From Budorcas taxicolor (Eukaryota; Chordata; Mammalia; Artiodactyla; Bovidae), in assembly GCF_023091745.1 (NCBI RefSeq), contig NC_068924.1, forward strand, positions 67,410,832 through 67,474,831: a stretch of 64,000 nucleotides of DNA, in the 5' to 3' direction. The position numbers and the translations under genes were made by a program. Below the pieces are notes generated by a model. That model was not told the DNA's origin. It saw only the letters and a list, made by a program, of their open reading frames with translations, and did no database searches. How positions within the stretch are numbered: position 1 is the first letter of the stretch; each line of letters opens with the position of its first letter. Shown one piece after another: positions 1-10,518 of this stretch.

Positions 1-163
1 TTTATGAACCTCTTTGAAGAGTGGCCAAGATGATGGAGTAGAAGGACTCTAAACTCACCTTCTCACCAAAATCACAAAAATCTACAGAAAAATCAAAGTT
101 GACAAATTTACAAAACCTACCAGAACAGATCTACCACTAAAGACATATAACAAGAACTACATA

Positions 164-487
164 GGGCTTCTCAGATGGCTCAGTGGTAAAGAATCTGCCT
201 GCCAATGCAGAAAACACAGGTTCAATCCCTGATCTGGGAAAATCCCACATGTCACGGAGTGGCTAAGCTACTGTGTGTCACCACTGTAGAGCCAGGGTTC
301 TAGAGCCTGGCAGCCACAACTCCTGAGCCCATGTGCCTCAAGGACTGAAGCCCAGGTACCCTAGAGAGGGTGTGCACAGTAAGAGAAGCCACTGCACCAC
401 AATGTAGAGCAGCCCACACTTGCTGCAAATAGAGAAAAGCCCACACAGCAACAAAGATCCAACACAGCCAAAACTAAATAAATAAAT
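164..487 (+). mobile_element. CHR-type tRNA-derived SINE
   Basis: It starts with a tRNA-like head ('gggcttctcagatggctcag' and the box-B-like 'ggttcaatccc'). The body has repeated 'cacaactcctgagccc' and 'actgaagccc' phrases and a 'aataaataaatg' tail. This is the structure of cetartiodactyl CHR SINEs, older than Bov-tA. It sits inside the L1 relic. No clear target-site duplication was found. Confidence 0.7.
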
Positions 488-1071
488 GTTTTAATTAAAG
501 GAAGAAAACAAAAAACGGGACCATGTAAAGGAGAATGGTAGGAGGGGTGGACATGCAGTATTATCAAATCCTGTAGTCTCCCATTAGGCAACCCACAAGC
601 TGGAGAATGATTACATTTCAGAGCTTCTCCCATAGGAGTAAGAGTTCTGAGGCCCATATCAGGCCCCCTCAGCCTGGGGGTCCAACACCAAGAAGAGGAA
701 CACCCAGAACATTTGGCTTTGAAGGCATGTGGGGCTTGACTGCAAGAACCCCTCAGGACTGAGGGACTTTAGAACCCCATAGACTTTAAGAGCCTTCACT
801 CTTAAAGGGTGCACACGAATCTCAAGTGCACCAGGACCAACGGCAAAAGCTGTAATTTGATAGGAGACTAGACCAAACCTACCTGCTGGTCTTAGAGGGT
901 CTCCTTGAAGAGGAGATGTGTGGTGGCTTTGACTCACCCTGGAGACATAGACACTGGTGGTAGACATATCTGGGAGCATTCTGCCTGAACTCTCCTAGAA
1001 GCTGACATCTTTCTTCGGTCATTAACACCAAGACCTGGCCCCAGTCAACTGTCAGTAGGCTTTAGTGCTAG

Positions 1072-1468
1072 GATGCTGTTGTTGTGCAGTTGGTAAGTCT
1101 TGCCTGACTCTTTGAGACCCCGTGGACTACAGCACACCAGTCTCCTCTGTCTTTCACTGTCTTCTGGAATTTGTTCATATTCATGTCCATTGAGTTGGTG
1201 ATGCCATCCACACATCTCATCCTCTGCTGCCCCCTTCAATCTCTCCTAGCATCAGGGTCTTCTTCAGTGAGTCAGCTTTTTTATCATGTGACCAAAATAT
1301 TGGAGCATCAGCTTTAGCATCAGTCCTTACAATGAATATTCAGAGTTGATTCCTTTAGGATTGACTGATTGGATCTCCTTGCTGTCCAAGGGACTCTCAG
1401 TAATCTCTAGTACCACAGTGTGAAAGCCCTAATTCTTGAATGCTCAGCCCTCTTTATGGTCCAGCTCA
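1072..1468 (-). mobile_element. BovB 3'-end fragment
   Basis: This is the reverse complement of the BovB 3' terminus. The right side corresponds to the end of the reverse-transcriptase ORF and the left side to the 3'UTR ('gactctttgagaccccgtgg' on the plus strand). It is strongly 5'-truncated and diverged, has no usable frame, and is inserted in the L1 relic. Confidence 0.85.
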
Positions 1469-2096
1469 AACAACTAACTGAGTGAGTATGTGTCAACAGA
1501 CAGATTACCTAAAGACTTACGGAGCCCAGAGCTTTCTCTAGACATACCCTTTGACATGGCCAGGCCTACCAGAAGGCAGACATTGGCCCCTATCACTAGG
1601 AAGCTTGCACAATCTTCTAGACCAGCCTTACCCAAGAGAGGGAAGACACCAGAAACAAGAAAACTACCATCCTGCAGCTTGCAGACAAAATCTGCAAATG
1701 CAGGCCAGACACTACCCTGGGACCAGCTGGCCTCTGGCTCTTGGATAAGAAGGGAATGCACTGCTGAGACTCATAAGATATCTCTTACAGGGGTCACTTC
1801 TCCAAGTCAAGAAGCATAACTAACCTGTCACATATATGAAAATGCAAATAGCAATTTAAACAAAATGAAATGACAAGGAAATATTTTTCAACTGAAAGAA
1901 TAAGACAAAACCCCAGAAAAAGACCTTAGTGACATGGAGATAGACATTCTACCTGAGCAAGAGTTCAGAATTATGATAGTAAAGATGGTCAAAGAACTTA
2001 TAAATAATTGGAAAGTGTAAAGAACAACCAAATAAAACTGAAGAATACAATAACTGAAATGAAAAATACGTGAGAAGGAGTTAGTAGGAGACTAAG

Positions 2097-2404
2097 TGAA
2101 AGACAAAGTTTCTCAGTCGTGCCCGACTCTTTGCAACCCCATGGACTGTCCATGGAATTCTCCAGGCCAGAATATTGGAGTGGATAGCTTTTTCCTTCCA
2201 GGGGATCTTCCCAACTGAGGAATTGAACCCAAGTCTCCCTCATTGCAGGTGTATTCTTTACCAGCTGAGCCCACAAGGGAAGCCCCAAAACACTGGTGTG
2301 GGTAGCCTATCCCTTCTCCAGGGGATCTTCCTGACCCAGGAATTGAATCTGGGTCTCCCAAATTGCAGGCAGATTCTTTACCAACTGAGCTATCAGGGAA
2401 GTCC
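2097..2404 (-). mobile_element. Bov-tA SINE with doubled tRNA head (copy 1 of a tandem pair)
   Basis: On the minus strand this reads tRNA-like head, second tRNA-like head, BovA body. Two box-B-bearing units end near 2283 and 2404 on the plus strand ('gagcccacaagggaagcccc' and 'gagctatcagggaagtcc'). That is the Bov-tA3-like arrangement. It abuts a second copy, and the pair shares one 12-bp target-site duplication (gtaggagactaa at 2085-2096 and 2714-2725). Confidence 0.8.
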
Positions 2405-2713
2405 TTAGTGAAAGTTGCTCAGTCATGTTTGACTCTTTGCAACCCCATAGACTTAGTCCATGAAATTCTCCAGGCCAGAATACTGGAGTGGGTAATCATT
2501 CCCTTCTCCAGGGGATCTTCCCAACCCACAGGTCAAACCCAGGTCTCCCACATTACAGGCAGATTTGTTACCAGCTGAGCCACAAGGGAAGCCCAAGAGT
2601 ACTGGAGTGGGTAGCCTACCCCTTCTCCAGCAGATCTTCCCAATCCAGAAATTGAACCGGGGTCTCCTGCATCACAGGTAGATTCTGTACCAATTGAGCT
2701 ATGAGGGAAGCCT
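2405..2713 (-). mobile_element. Bov-tA SINE with doubled tRNA head (copy 2 of a tandem pair)
   Basis: It has the same architecture and orientation as 2097-2404, starting directly at its boundary with 'ttagtgaaagttgctcag'. It also carries two tRNA-like units, so the compound insertion has four. The outer duplication at 2714-2725 closes the pair. No separate duplication lies between the two copies. Confidence 0.8.
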
Positions 2714-3010
2714 GTAGGAGACTAAATCAAGCGGAAAGAGATCACTGATCTGGAAGACAAGAGAGTGGAAATCACTGTTGCCAAACAAACAAACAAACAA
2801 AAAAAATGAGGACTTTTATGAGACATCAGACTCACTAATATTCATCTAATAGGAGTCCCAGAAGGAGAAGAGGAACAAAAAGGGCCTGAAAGTGTATTTG
2901 AAGAGACAATAGCTGAAAACTTCTGTAACATGGGAAAGGAGACAATTACCTACACCCAGGCAGAGTTGAGAGTCCCATACAGGGTTATCCCACAGAAGAA
3001 AGGACACATT

Positions 3011-3589
3011 GTAATGAACCTCTTCAAATTTTCACCTGCAGCAGAGACTTGTACATGTTCATCAAAGATTCATATCCATCTACTTTTTTCATGGATGGGT
3101 TTCTGAGAAGCATCTACCCAAACTGGGGCTATGTTATGGTACACTTATAGGGTATCTTTGAACCAATTTTCTCCCCAAACATTGTGAGCTAAAGTGATGG
3201 GTGAATTTTTTTTCAGAATTGGAATTATTAAGGAGCAGTTGTGTCTCTCTTTACCCTCTCTTTCCCTTTCCATTGTTGCCTAGAAACTATCTGTTGAAAG
3301 CAGCAGAGCCTGATTATGCAAGGTCCCTTGATCCTTAAATGACGTGGAACATCATCTGGCTTTCACCGACATGGGGCTCTTGTGTAAAGGGAGAGAAAAA
3401 GTTGTATTAAATCTATAGAGATTTTTTGATATGTCTGACTTACCATAACTAATATATTTTCTGACCTTTTTGAGCAAACATTCACAACTTCATGAATTTG
3501 AGTCTAAGGTTTCTGTCTTTAGGTTGTAGAGTAAATATTGATATGTCTATCTAAACTGACAAAAGTATTATGGAACCAATAGCTCTTTA
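3011..3589. other. Unassigned intergenic DNA
   Basis: Moderately AT-rich and non-repetitive by eye. It has a pyrimidine tract near 3240-3280 and no open frame worth calling. It could hold an unrecognised old repeat. Confidence 0.4.
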
Positions 3590-3602
3590 ATTAATTATTG
3601 AA

Positions 3603-3815
3603 GAAGAAGTGAAGTGGCTCAGTTGCACCCGACTCTTTGCAACCCCATGGACAGTAGCCTGCACCAAGCTCCTCCACCCATGGGATTTTCTAGGCAAGAG
3701 TACTGGAGTGGGTTGTCCTTTCCTTCTCCAGGGAATCTTCCCGACCCAGGGATTGAACCCAGGTCTTCCTCATTGTAGAAAGACGCTTTACCATCTGAGC
3801 CACCAGGGAAGTCCC
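3603..3815 (-). mobile_element. Bov-tA SINE with target-site duplication
   Basis: A complete minus-strand Bov-tA: the BovA body at the left ('gactctttgcaaccccatgg') and the tRNA-like head at the right ('taccatctgagccaccaggg'). It is flanked by a perfect 13-bp duplication, attaattattgaa, at 3590-3602 and 3816-3828. Confidence 0.92.
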
Positions 3816-3828
3816 ATTAATTATTGAA

Positions 3829-4439
3829 TCATCCTTCAAACATATAACCCAAGAAAAAAATCTATACAATCTTAGATATTTAGGCAATTAAATGGAGCAA
3901 TCCTGATTTCTGTCAACTTTCTGTCCTAGGAAATACTGAACTCATATTTTGTCTAAACAAGCCCAGTGTTAAGTAGCAGAGACTGAGTGTTGCTTTTAGG
4001 AGAACAAATGTGCTTTTTGAAGCAGGAAATTGAAATAGTAAAAATATGTTAGTATATTGAGAAGTCATCTGAATTGACAAGGAGTGCAGTGAGCATAAAG
4101 TTGCAGACATTATAGTGGTGTATCAGGTTCTGCTTTCTCTAGTATATCCCTACTGATTATAGAAAGATGGTGTAAGTGCCATTTTAAAATAATGAGGAAA
4201 ATGCAAATGAATATCCTTTTCAAAATAAATAAATGCAAAATATAAGCTATAAGAATGTATTTTTTGTAGGTGTATTGAATTTTTATGTTTGGGACAATCA
4301 GGTAAATAAATTCTTTTTCTAAAGTTGAGAGAATGGCATAGGACTCATAATCCCATATGTCACTTTCGTTTTTCTCTTTTTTTGTAGAAAAATTGTTCAT
4401 TTGATTAAACCCTGTCAGTTTTCTTTGGATGTCACCAAT
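3829..4439. other. Unassigned AT-rich DNA
   Basis: Low-complexity AT-rich sequence between two SINEs. I see no repeat family, coding signal or RNA gene. Confidence 0.4.
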
Positions 4440-4648
4440 TTGGTGGCTCAGATGGTAAAGCGTCTGCCTGCAATGTGGGAGACCCGGGTTCGATCCCTGG
4501 GTTGGGAAGATACCCTGGAGAAGGAAATGGCAATCCACTCCAGCACTCTTGCCTGGAAAATCCCATGGATGGAGGAGCCTGATAGGCTACAGTCCATGGG
4601 GTTGCAAACAGTCGGACACAAGTGAGCAACTGAACTGAACTGAATTTC
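4440..4648 (+). mobile_element. Bov-tA SINE
   Basis: Plus-strand copy. The tRNA-like head has A and B box-like motifs ('tggctcagatggtaaagcg' and 'gggttcgatccctggg'), followed by a BovA body and the BovB-like 'gaactgaactgaa' end. Low divergence suggests a fairly young insertion. Confidence 0.9.
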
Positions 4649-4866
4649 CTAGGTGACTATTATTCTGAAAAACAATAAAGAACCTTATGCTAGGTTTATA
4701 GTTTTGGATTTTCTACACACTACTTTTGAGAATGGAAAGAAACAAATAGATGAGAACAATATAAAACTTGTTTTTTACCTAATTATTTTGTTCTTAGACC
4801 CTCTGCTCCTAGGAATAGGGATTTCACTATGTTCCATCTGGCTAATGCAATCATGTGTCTTTTTCA

Positions 4867-4900
4867 CTACCATTTTGAGTATATATATTTATTTACATAA
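4867..4900. repeat. Direct repeat, left copy
   Basis: An AT-rich segment of about 35 bp starting 'ctaccattttgagt'. It recurs at 5390-5424 with three mismatches. A SINE begins immediately after it. See the rearranged patch at 5253-5455. Confidence 0.85.
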
Positions 4901-5107
4901 TATGTGTGTGTTAGTCACTCAGTCCTGTCCAACTCTTTGTGACTCCATGGATTGTAGCTTGCCAGGCTCCTCTGTCCACAGAATTCTCCAGGCAAGGATA
5001 CTGGATTGGATTGCCATTCCCTTCTCTGGGGAATCTTCCTGACCCAGGAATCAAACCTGGATCTCCCTTATTTCAGGAAGATTCATTACCATCCTTGCCA
5101 CCACCAC
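4901..5107 (-). mobile_element. Bov-tA SINE, diverged
   Basis: Minus-strand BovA body ('tagtcactcagtcctgtcc', 'gactccatgg') running into a degraded tRNA-like head that ends in a CCA/CCACC run near 5097-5109. It lies between the two copies of a 35-bp direct repeat. Confidence 0.8.
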
Positions 5108-5252
5108 CAGTCTCCAATGTGGTTTTTGATCTAACACTTAGTTTAGAGAAAATACAGAAGAAAGAACAAGCCAACCCCTTCAAAACCCAATAAGGCAATG
5201 AATAACATATGAGACATTCTATAAGACTACTGGTATGATCCCTGAATGAAGG

Positions 5253-5455
5253 TTTAAAAGCAGGGACTGTTATAATGAATGACATTTTTAAATGAAGACA
5301 TTTAAAAACAATGTGAAAAATGAATAACATTTTTAAATGAAGACATTTAAAAATAGTCCCTGCTTTTAAAACAGTCTCTGCTTTTAAAACTACCGTTTTG
5401 AGTGTATATATTTATTTACTTAATGTCAGTTTTAAAAGCAGGGACTGCTATAATG
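5253..5455. repeat. Locally rearranged patch with nested direct and inverted repeats
   Basis: A 25-bp unit (tttaaaagcagggactg...) occurs directly at 5253-5277 and 5431-5455. It also occurs inverted and shortened at 5354-5371 and 5372-5390. A 33-bp unit repeats directly at 5276-5308 and 5321-5353 with one mismatch. The 35-bp unit at 5390-5424 matches 4867-4900. All of this is read directly from the sequence. Confidence 0.9.
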
Positions 5456-6317
5456 GTAAGAAACCAAAAGAATAGTTTTGAGTATCCTGATTAGGTAATG
5501 GTGAAAAAGAAAAGGAAAACTTTACAAAAGATACTTGGCACATTATTACAAAAGATATTTCATAATATTTACATATAAATTCTGCAATAGAAATCATTAG
5601 GGAATTATTGCTAATGTTTATTTTGATAAACAGGAAATATAGCAAGAAATGAAGTGTTTTATTGTTGAAACAGAAAGATGGAAATGTGAATATATTATTC
5701 TACTATCTTTTTGCATGTTTTTAAAAATTTTCATAAAAAGCTTTAAAAGTATAAAGCCACTGTTTACGAGTTTATACTGGAGAATTGAAAAAGTAAAAAA
5801 CTCTGAATAAAGTAATTCATACGACATATTCCAGTTTATACTCAAAGTGTTTACAGCAGCCATTCTTAAAATTTTAAGATCAGTTCAGAATTTCTACACC
5901 AGTAAAATTGTACCTGAACTTTCCAGGCTCCCTCCTTTGTTTTTGTCCAATGGTTAACTAATCCATGTGACTGCAGTTAACTTTTCAAAATAAAGATCTC
6001 CCCAGACCCTTATATTTTTAATGGTAGTCCCCATTTTGTTTCTAGATAAAATTATCAGAAGACAGTTTTGTGAACTTTTTAAACCATGACACAATGAGCA
6101 CAGAAGCTCTTGAGTCTCTTTTAATTGGGGATATCTTATTCACTTCTTCATCTGTTTCATCTGGGCCAGTTGATACCTAGATGCATTATAGTGCTACAGT
6201 AGAGGAAAACCTTTCAATGTAGAGAGCCACAAACATGATGAACGTTTTCTTTTTTTCTTTGCAAACTTATTGTTTACATATTCTCTGAAGAGTGTCACAT
6301 CTCTAGTAATTTTGTTT
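5456..6317. other. Unassigned AT-rich DNA
   Basis: No recognisable gene or repeat. Only short chance frames occur. Confidence 0.4.
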
Positions 6318-6692
6318 TTTTACTGTTCGGTCACTAAGTCATGTCCCACTCTTTGCAACCCCATGGACTGTAGCACACCAGGCTCCCCTGTCCTTCACTG
6401 TCTCCTGGAGTTTGCTTAGATTCATGTCCATTGAGTCAGCAATGCCATCCAGACATCTCATCCTCTGCCTTCCTCTTCTCCTCCTCCCCTCAACCTTTCC
6501 CAGCATCAGGGTCTTTTCTAATGTATTAACTCTTCACATCAGGTGGCCAAAGTATCGGAGCTTCAGCTTCAGCATCAGTCTTTGCAATGAATATTCAGGG
6601 TTGATTTCCTTTAGGATTGATTGGTTCAATCTCCTTATAGTCCAAAGGACTCAGAAATATTCTCCAACACCACAGTTCAAAAGCATTGGCAC
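6318..6692 (-). mobile_element. BovB 3'-end fragment
   Basis: Minus-strand BovB 3' terminus ('gactctttgcaaccccatgg') extending back into the C-terminal part of the RT ORF ('aacaccacagttcaaaagca'). It is 5'-truncated. The open frame across it on the opposite strand is antisense to BovB and not a gene. Confidence 0.88.
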
Positions 6693-7760
6693 TGTGTCAT
6701 TAGGTGACTTCTGTCAATATGTAGTGCAAGTGTTAGAAACAGAGTTGAAGATCAGGCAAGGTATTGAAAATTTAATCAACAGTGAAGATATAGAGTCTAA
6801 AATGACAGTAAACCAGAGAAAAAGTTATCATTAAGTATCTTATGACAGTATTTAATGATAAAGAAATTAAACATATTAATAATTTTAAATACAAATAAAT
6901 TAAAGTGCAACCTCATTGATTAATGATGAAATGGATATTACTGGTAGTTTTTATATGCTTATGATAAAAAACCCAGAGAGCAATAAAGATAAAAATATAC
7001 ATGATATAACAAATGGAAAAGCAAATAAAAACCATTTCTCATAACTGCCAAGATAATTATGCCACTCTTAGTCATGGATAAATTCTAAGATTTAGTTTGT
7101 GTTTCTTTACAATATTTCAAAACCTTTATCAGATAGCTGATTGATTTCAAATAACTGTCTTTAATTTTTACATTACTTCATCAATAGTAAATGATTCAGT
7201 TAGTATTTAAAAATAATGGCTTAGGTAAATATATAGGAAGAAGAGTGTAAGCTTAATCCATTTTCTATTAGAGGATTTTGTTAGAAAAGTATCACTTGTT
7301 TTCAGTCACATTTTCATAATGGAAATTGGTTCCTGTCCCTAATCTGACTTAATGGAAAGGAAGATCAAGTTCTTGACATATCTGATAGGATATCAACACA
7401 ATTTTCTGGAACACTTGCCACTTGATGATGATACTGTCAGAAATGAACTAATGAGAAAGGAGTGTTTTGATTAGGTGCCCTGTTGAAAGTTAATTATAAA
7501 GTTCAGGAAAATAGAGAGTTTATATTCTGTCATGAAATTCCTAGTAGAATAAAATGGATTAATAAAGGGTCAGGAAGTCAAGCTGAAACAAAGTACCATT
7601 TCCACTATGTTGGTCAAATACCTTCAGTCTGACCTTGAAAATTCATGTAACTTACTGGTATCAGTAAGTAATGTCCTTTTAGATTCTGAACCCTAATGCT
7701 TAGAAGGGAAGGTTTTATTAATGTTAGTTTCAATATTCTAAGAACAAGAGTTGCAAGTTA
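6693..7760. other. Unassigned AT-rich DNA
   Basis: About 1 kb of unique-looking AT-rich sequence with no coding or repeat assignment. Confidence 0.4.
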
Positions 7761-7771
7761 ATGTAGAGTTA

Positions 7772-7982
7772 TGTGTTAGTCACTCAGTCATGTCTGATTC
7801 TTTGTGACCCCGTGGACTCTAGCTTGTTAGGATCCTCGGTTCATGGAATTTTCCAGGTAAGAATACTGGGGAGTGGGGGGGTAGCCATTCCCTTCTTCAG
7901 GGAATCTTCCTAACCCAGGGATGGAACCTGGGTCTCCTGCATTGCAAGGAGATTCTACCATTTGAGCCACCAGGGAAGCTCC
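7772..7982 (-). mobile_element. Bov-tA SINE
   Basis: Minus-strand copy ending in 'gagccaccagggaagctcc'. An imperfect 11-bp duplication (atgtagagtta at 7761-7771, atgtggaatta at 7983-7993; two mismatches) probably marks the target site. Confidence 0.88.
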
Positions 7983-7993
7983 ATGTGGAATTA

Positions 7994-9895
7994 CAGATAA
8001 GCAATTAAACTGAAAAATGTAGCAAAGATGTTGCATAAAAAATACAGAATGTGATATACTTAGCTTGGATACATAAATATATGTGAGCCATCTTCAAATA
8101 TCTGAAACTCTATCATGCATAAGAGAAACCTGGCCTAATCTCTGTTTAGTTAAATTTGCAAACAGTACTACTATCTAAATGCAACTAACTGTCCAAAGAT
8201 GGAAAGATTGGAGTCTGCTAAAGAAGAGACTCTATGTTAAGATAGCCTCCATTAAGTGGGTCCATATAACTTGAATTTGATTTTCTATGATTTGCTGAAG
8301 TTAATAGTCCTGTTTTCTGTAAGTTACAGCATGACTAACATAAACTAGCAAAAGTATTTCAGAAGTGAGTTGACTCTTAGCTTCAAAACTGTTATATTTT
8401 GCTAGAAATTGTACATTTGGTTCCATTCAGAAATTTCTCTTTGACTGATTACAACTATTTTATCTTTTAAAACATAACATGGTTTCCTACCAGTTTCAGT
8501 ATGATAAAGTAAGAGATAATGATAAGACCAGTTTTTTTATTTCATAATCATTCAGGGAAAACAATACGATTGTGTCTGTGGAAAAGCTGAGGCAATTTTC
8601 TAGTTAATTTAATTTGCAAACCACTTTTACTTGACATTTCAGGTAACTTGGGAAAAAGCTATTTTATTTTCAATTTTACTTGTAGAAACACAGAGTCACT
8701 TGAATATTGCACTCCTGCTTTGCAACTGAAGCTTTAATGAACTTGGATAAGTTGATAATATTGTGCCTACAAAGGGAGATTGTTGTATGCATGCCTGTGA
8801 ATGTTTTATGCTTGTTACTCTTGATAATGTCTGAAATCTGAAGGACTATGCAATAATCTCCATATAATATCTTCATGTATACCTACTGTAGCAGTTTCAT
8901 TTACATATTCCAAAAACACTAATTATTTTCATAGAATGTACTTAATTAACTCTATCCCACTGCAGAAATCTCATCTAGAGGGATGATGAAACTGAGTTAA
9001 TTGCAATCCAGGAGAGTATGTACCTTAAACAGGTGCAATCTCCTGCATCTATTTTGTGACTCTGTTTATGAATAAACATAAATTTTAGGCTCTCATGTTT
9101 AGTCTTGCTCTATCTTGTTCTATACACAACTGATAATTTATGGGTGTTTTCATCTAAACCTTTGGTCTCTGGTATCAGGTTATTATTAGAAAATAAGTAA
9201 AATTAAATCATATCACATAACCTATAAGGGATATTTATAGGTATTTTAATTTAAGAAAAATTTATATCAGTCTGTTTTTAACTTAGACTGAAAATAAATC
9301 AGTGTACTTTAAAGTCATAGCTGGTGAATTGCTATTACTCAATATTTTTGACAAATGCCTCTAAATTCCTTGCAGTATAGAACATTAGAAGAAATTGAAA
9401 TCATTCTTCCATAGGTAATTGGAAGTATTTTGAATGCTTTTCACTATCTATAAACTCTATACCTTATCAACTTTATAGTATATTTAATATTTTCACCTTA
9501 TAAAGTATGTCTTCTAGAGCAGGTTATATTGACAACCTTATGTACTTTTGTATATAAGTGAAAAAAAAAGAGAAAATTCTACATATTTTGGAAGGTTGTA
9601 AATAAATACCTTATCTACTGGTCTGCCAGTGGTGTCAGAAATTATATTATTTGTTTCCTCTCCATGAAATTAAAAAAAAAATAGATACCCAAAGCTAAGT
9701 CAAAACAAATGAAAAGAAAATCAAAGCAAACCAATACACACACATAAAATAAGTGCAGCAAAGTTCAATGAAATCTTGGTATTTTCCATAAAGATAAATT
9801 TGTTTTTTTGAAATTTCAGATTTCCAAAATATCTGTATTGATGCCACTGTTTTGTTGACTCCATGGCCTATATTAGCTCACATGAGAAAGAGAAT
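7994..9895. other. Repeat-poor AT-rich DNA
   Basis: Nearly 2 kb without any recent ruminant repeat. It has a few homopolymer A runs near 9557-9567 and 9671-9681. No gene seen. Confidence 0.4.
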
Positions 9896-10518
9896 TCTAA
9901 AATAGCTCCCAACATTCTGAGCCCTCTGACGTCCATGTCATAGAAATCTCTGGGGGGGTAAATATGAACAGATTTTACTTCCATGATTAGATTATATGAC
10001 ACTGTTGACCAAAAAGTTTGTCCAGGTGGTCCAAGCTTAATCACAAGTCCTTTAAAGAGCAGGAAGTTTTATCTGTTAGAAGCAGAAAAAAATTTCCTCT
10101 GAGTAGAAGCAGAAAAGGTAGTCAGAGATTCACTGCCTAAGAAGGATTCAATATGCCATTGCTGACTGGAGATGTAGGAGGTCAGGTGAGAAGGACTGTG
10201 GGTGCCCTCTAGGATCTGAGAGCAAGCCTTGGCTGACAGTTATTAGTTCAACAGAGGGAATGAGCTCTTCATTTAATTCAAAGGAACTGAATCTGCTTAA
10301 CACCAAGAATTAGGTTGGAAGATTTCCCCCCCAGAGTTTCTAGATGAGAATTCAACCTGGCCAACACCTTGATTTGAACCACTGGGTTCAGTGCTAAACA
10401 TTTAACCCAGTGGAGCCCACTAGCCTTTTGACCTAAAGAACTTTGAGACCAGATACAGATTTTTTTTTTTAAACAGAAGTTTGTGGTAGCACAAAAAATA
10501 ATAGCTATAAAAATCAGA
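9896..10518 (+). mobile_element. MLT1-like (ERVL-MaLR) LTR remnant
   Basis: It contains phrases of old mammalian MaLR LTRs in order: a 'gtccaggtggtccaagctta' region, 'atgccattgctgactgg', 'ccctctaggatctgagag', 'caacaccttgatttgaa' and a degraded 3' end with 'aagtttgtggtag'. It is heavily diverged. The family is inferred from memory; another LTR class is possible. Confidence 0.5.

Larger units (their letters stand above)
1..3010 (+). mobile_element. Old L1 5' region (5'UTR into ORF1), interrupted
   Basis: The segments 1-163, 488-1071, 1469-2084 and 2726-3010 read as one diverged L1 5' region. The opening resembles artiodactyl L1 5'UTR (a 'gatggagtagaagga' style start). Around 1900-2080 and 2726-3010 it resembles ORF1-like text, including 'ataggagtcccagaagga' followed by 'tgaaaacttc'. 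No ORF1 frame is intact. A CHR SINE, a BovB 3' fragment and a pair of Bov-tA SINEs inserted later. The element runs off the left window edge, so its true 5' end is unknown. Basis: seen in sequence plus remembered family features. Confidence 0.65.

Noticed and set aside
1490..1819. Overlapping frames of 109 and 65 codons
   Set aside because: They lie in the old L1 5' region and do not correspond to ORF1 or any known protein.
6412..6834. A 140-codon plus-strand frame
   Set aside because: Most of it is antisense to a BovB 3' fragment and the rest runs into flanking DNA.
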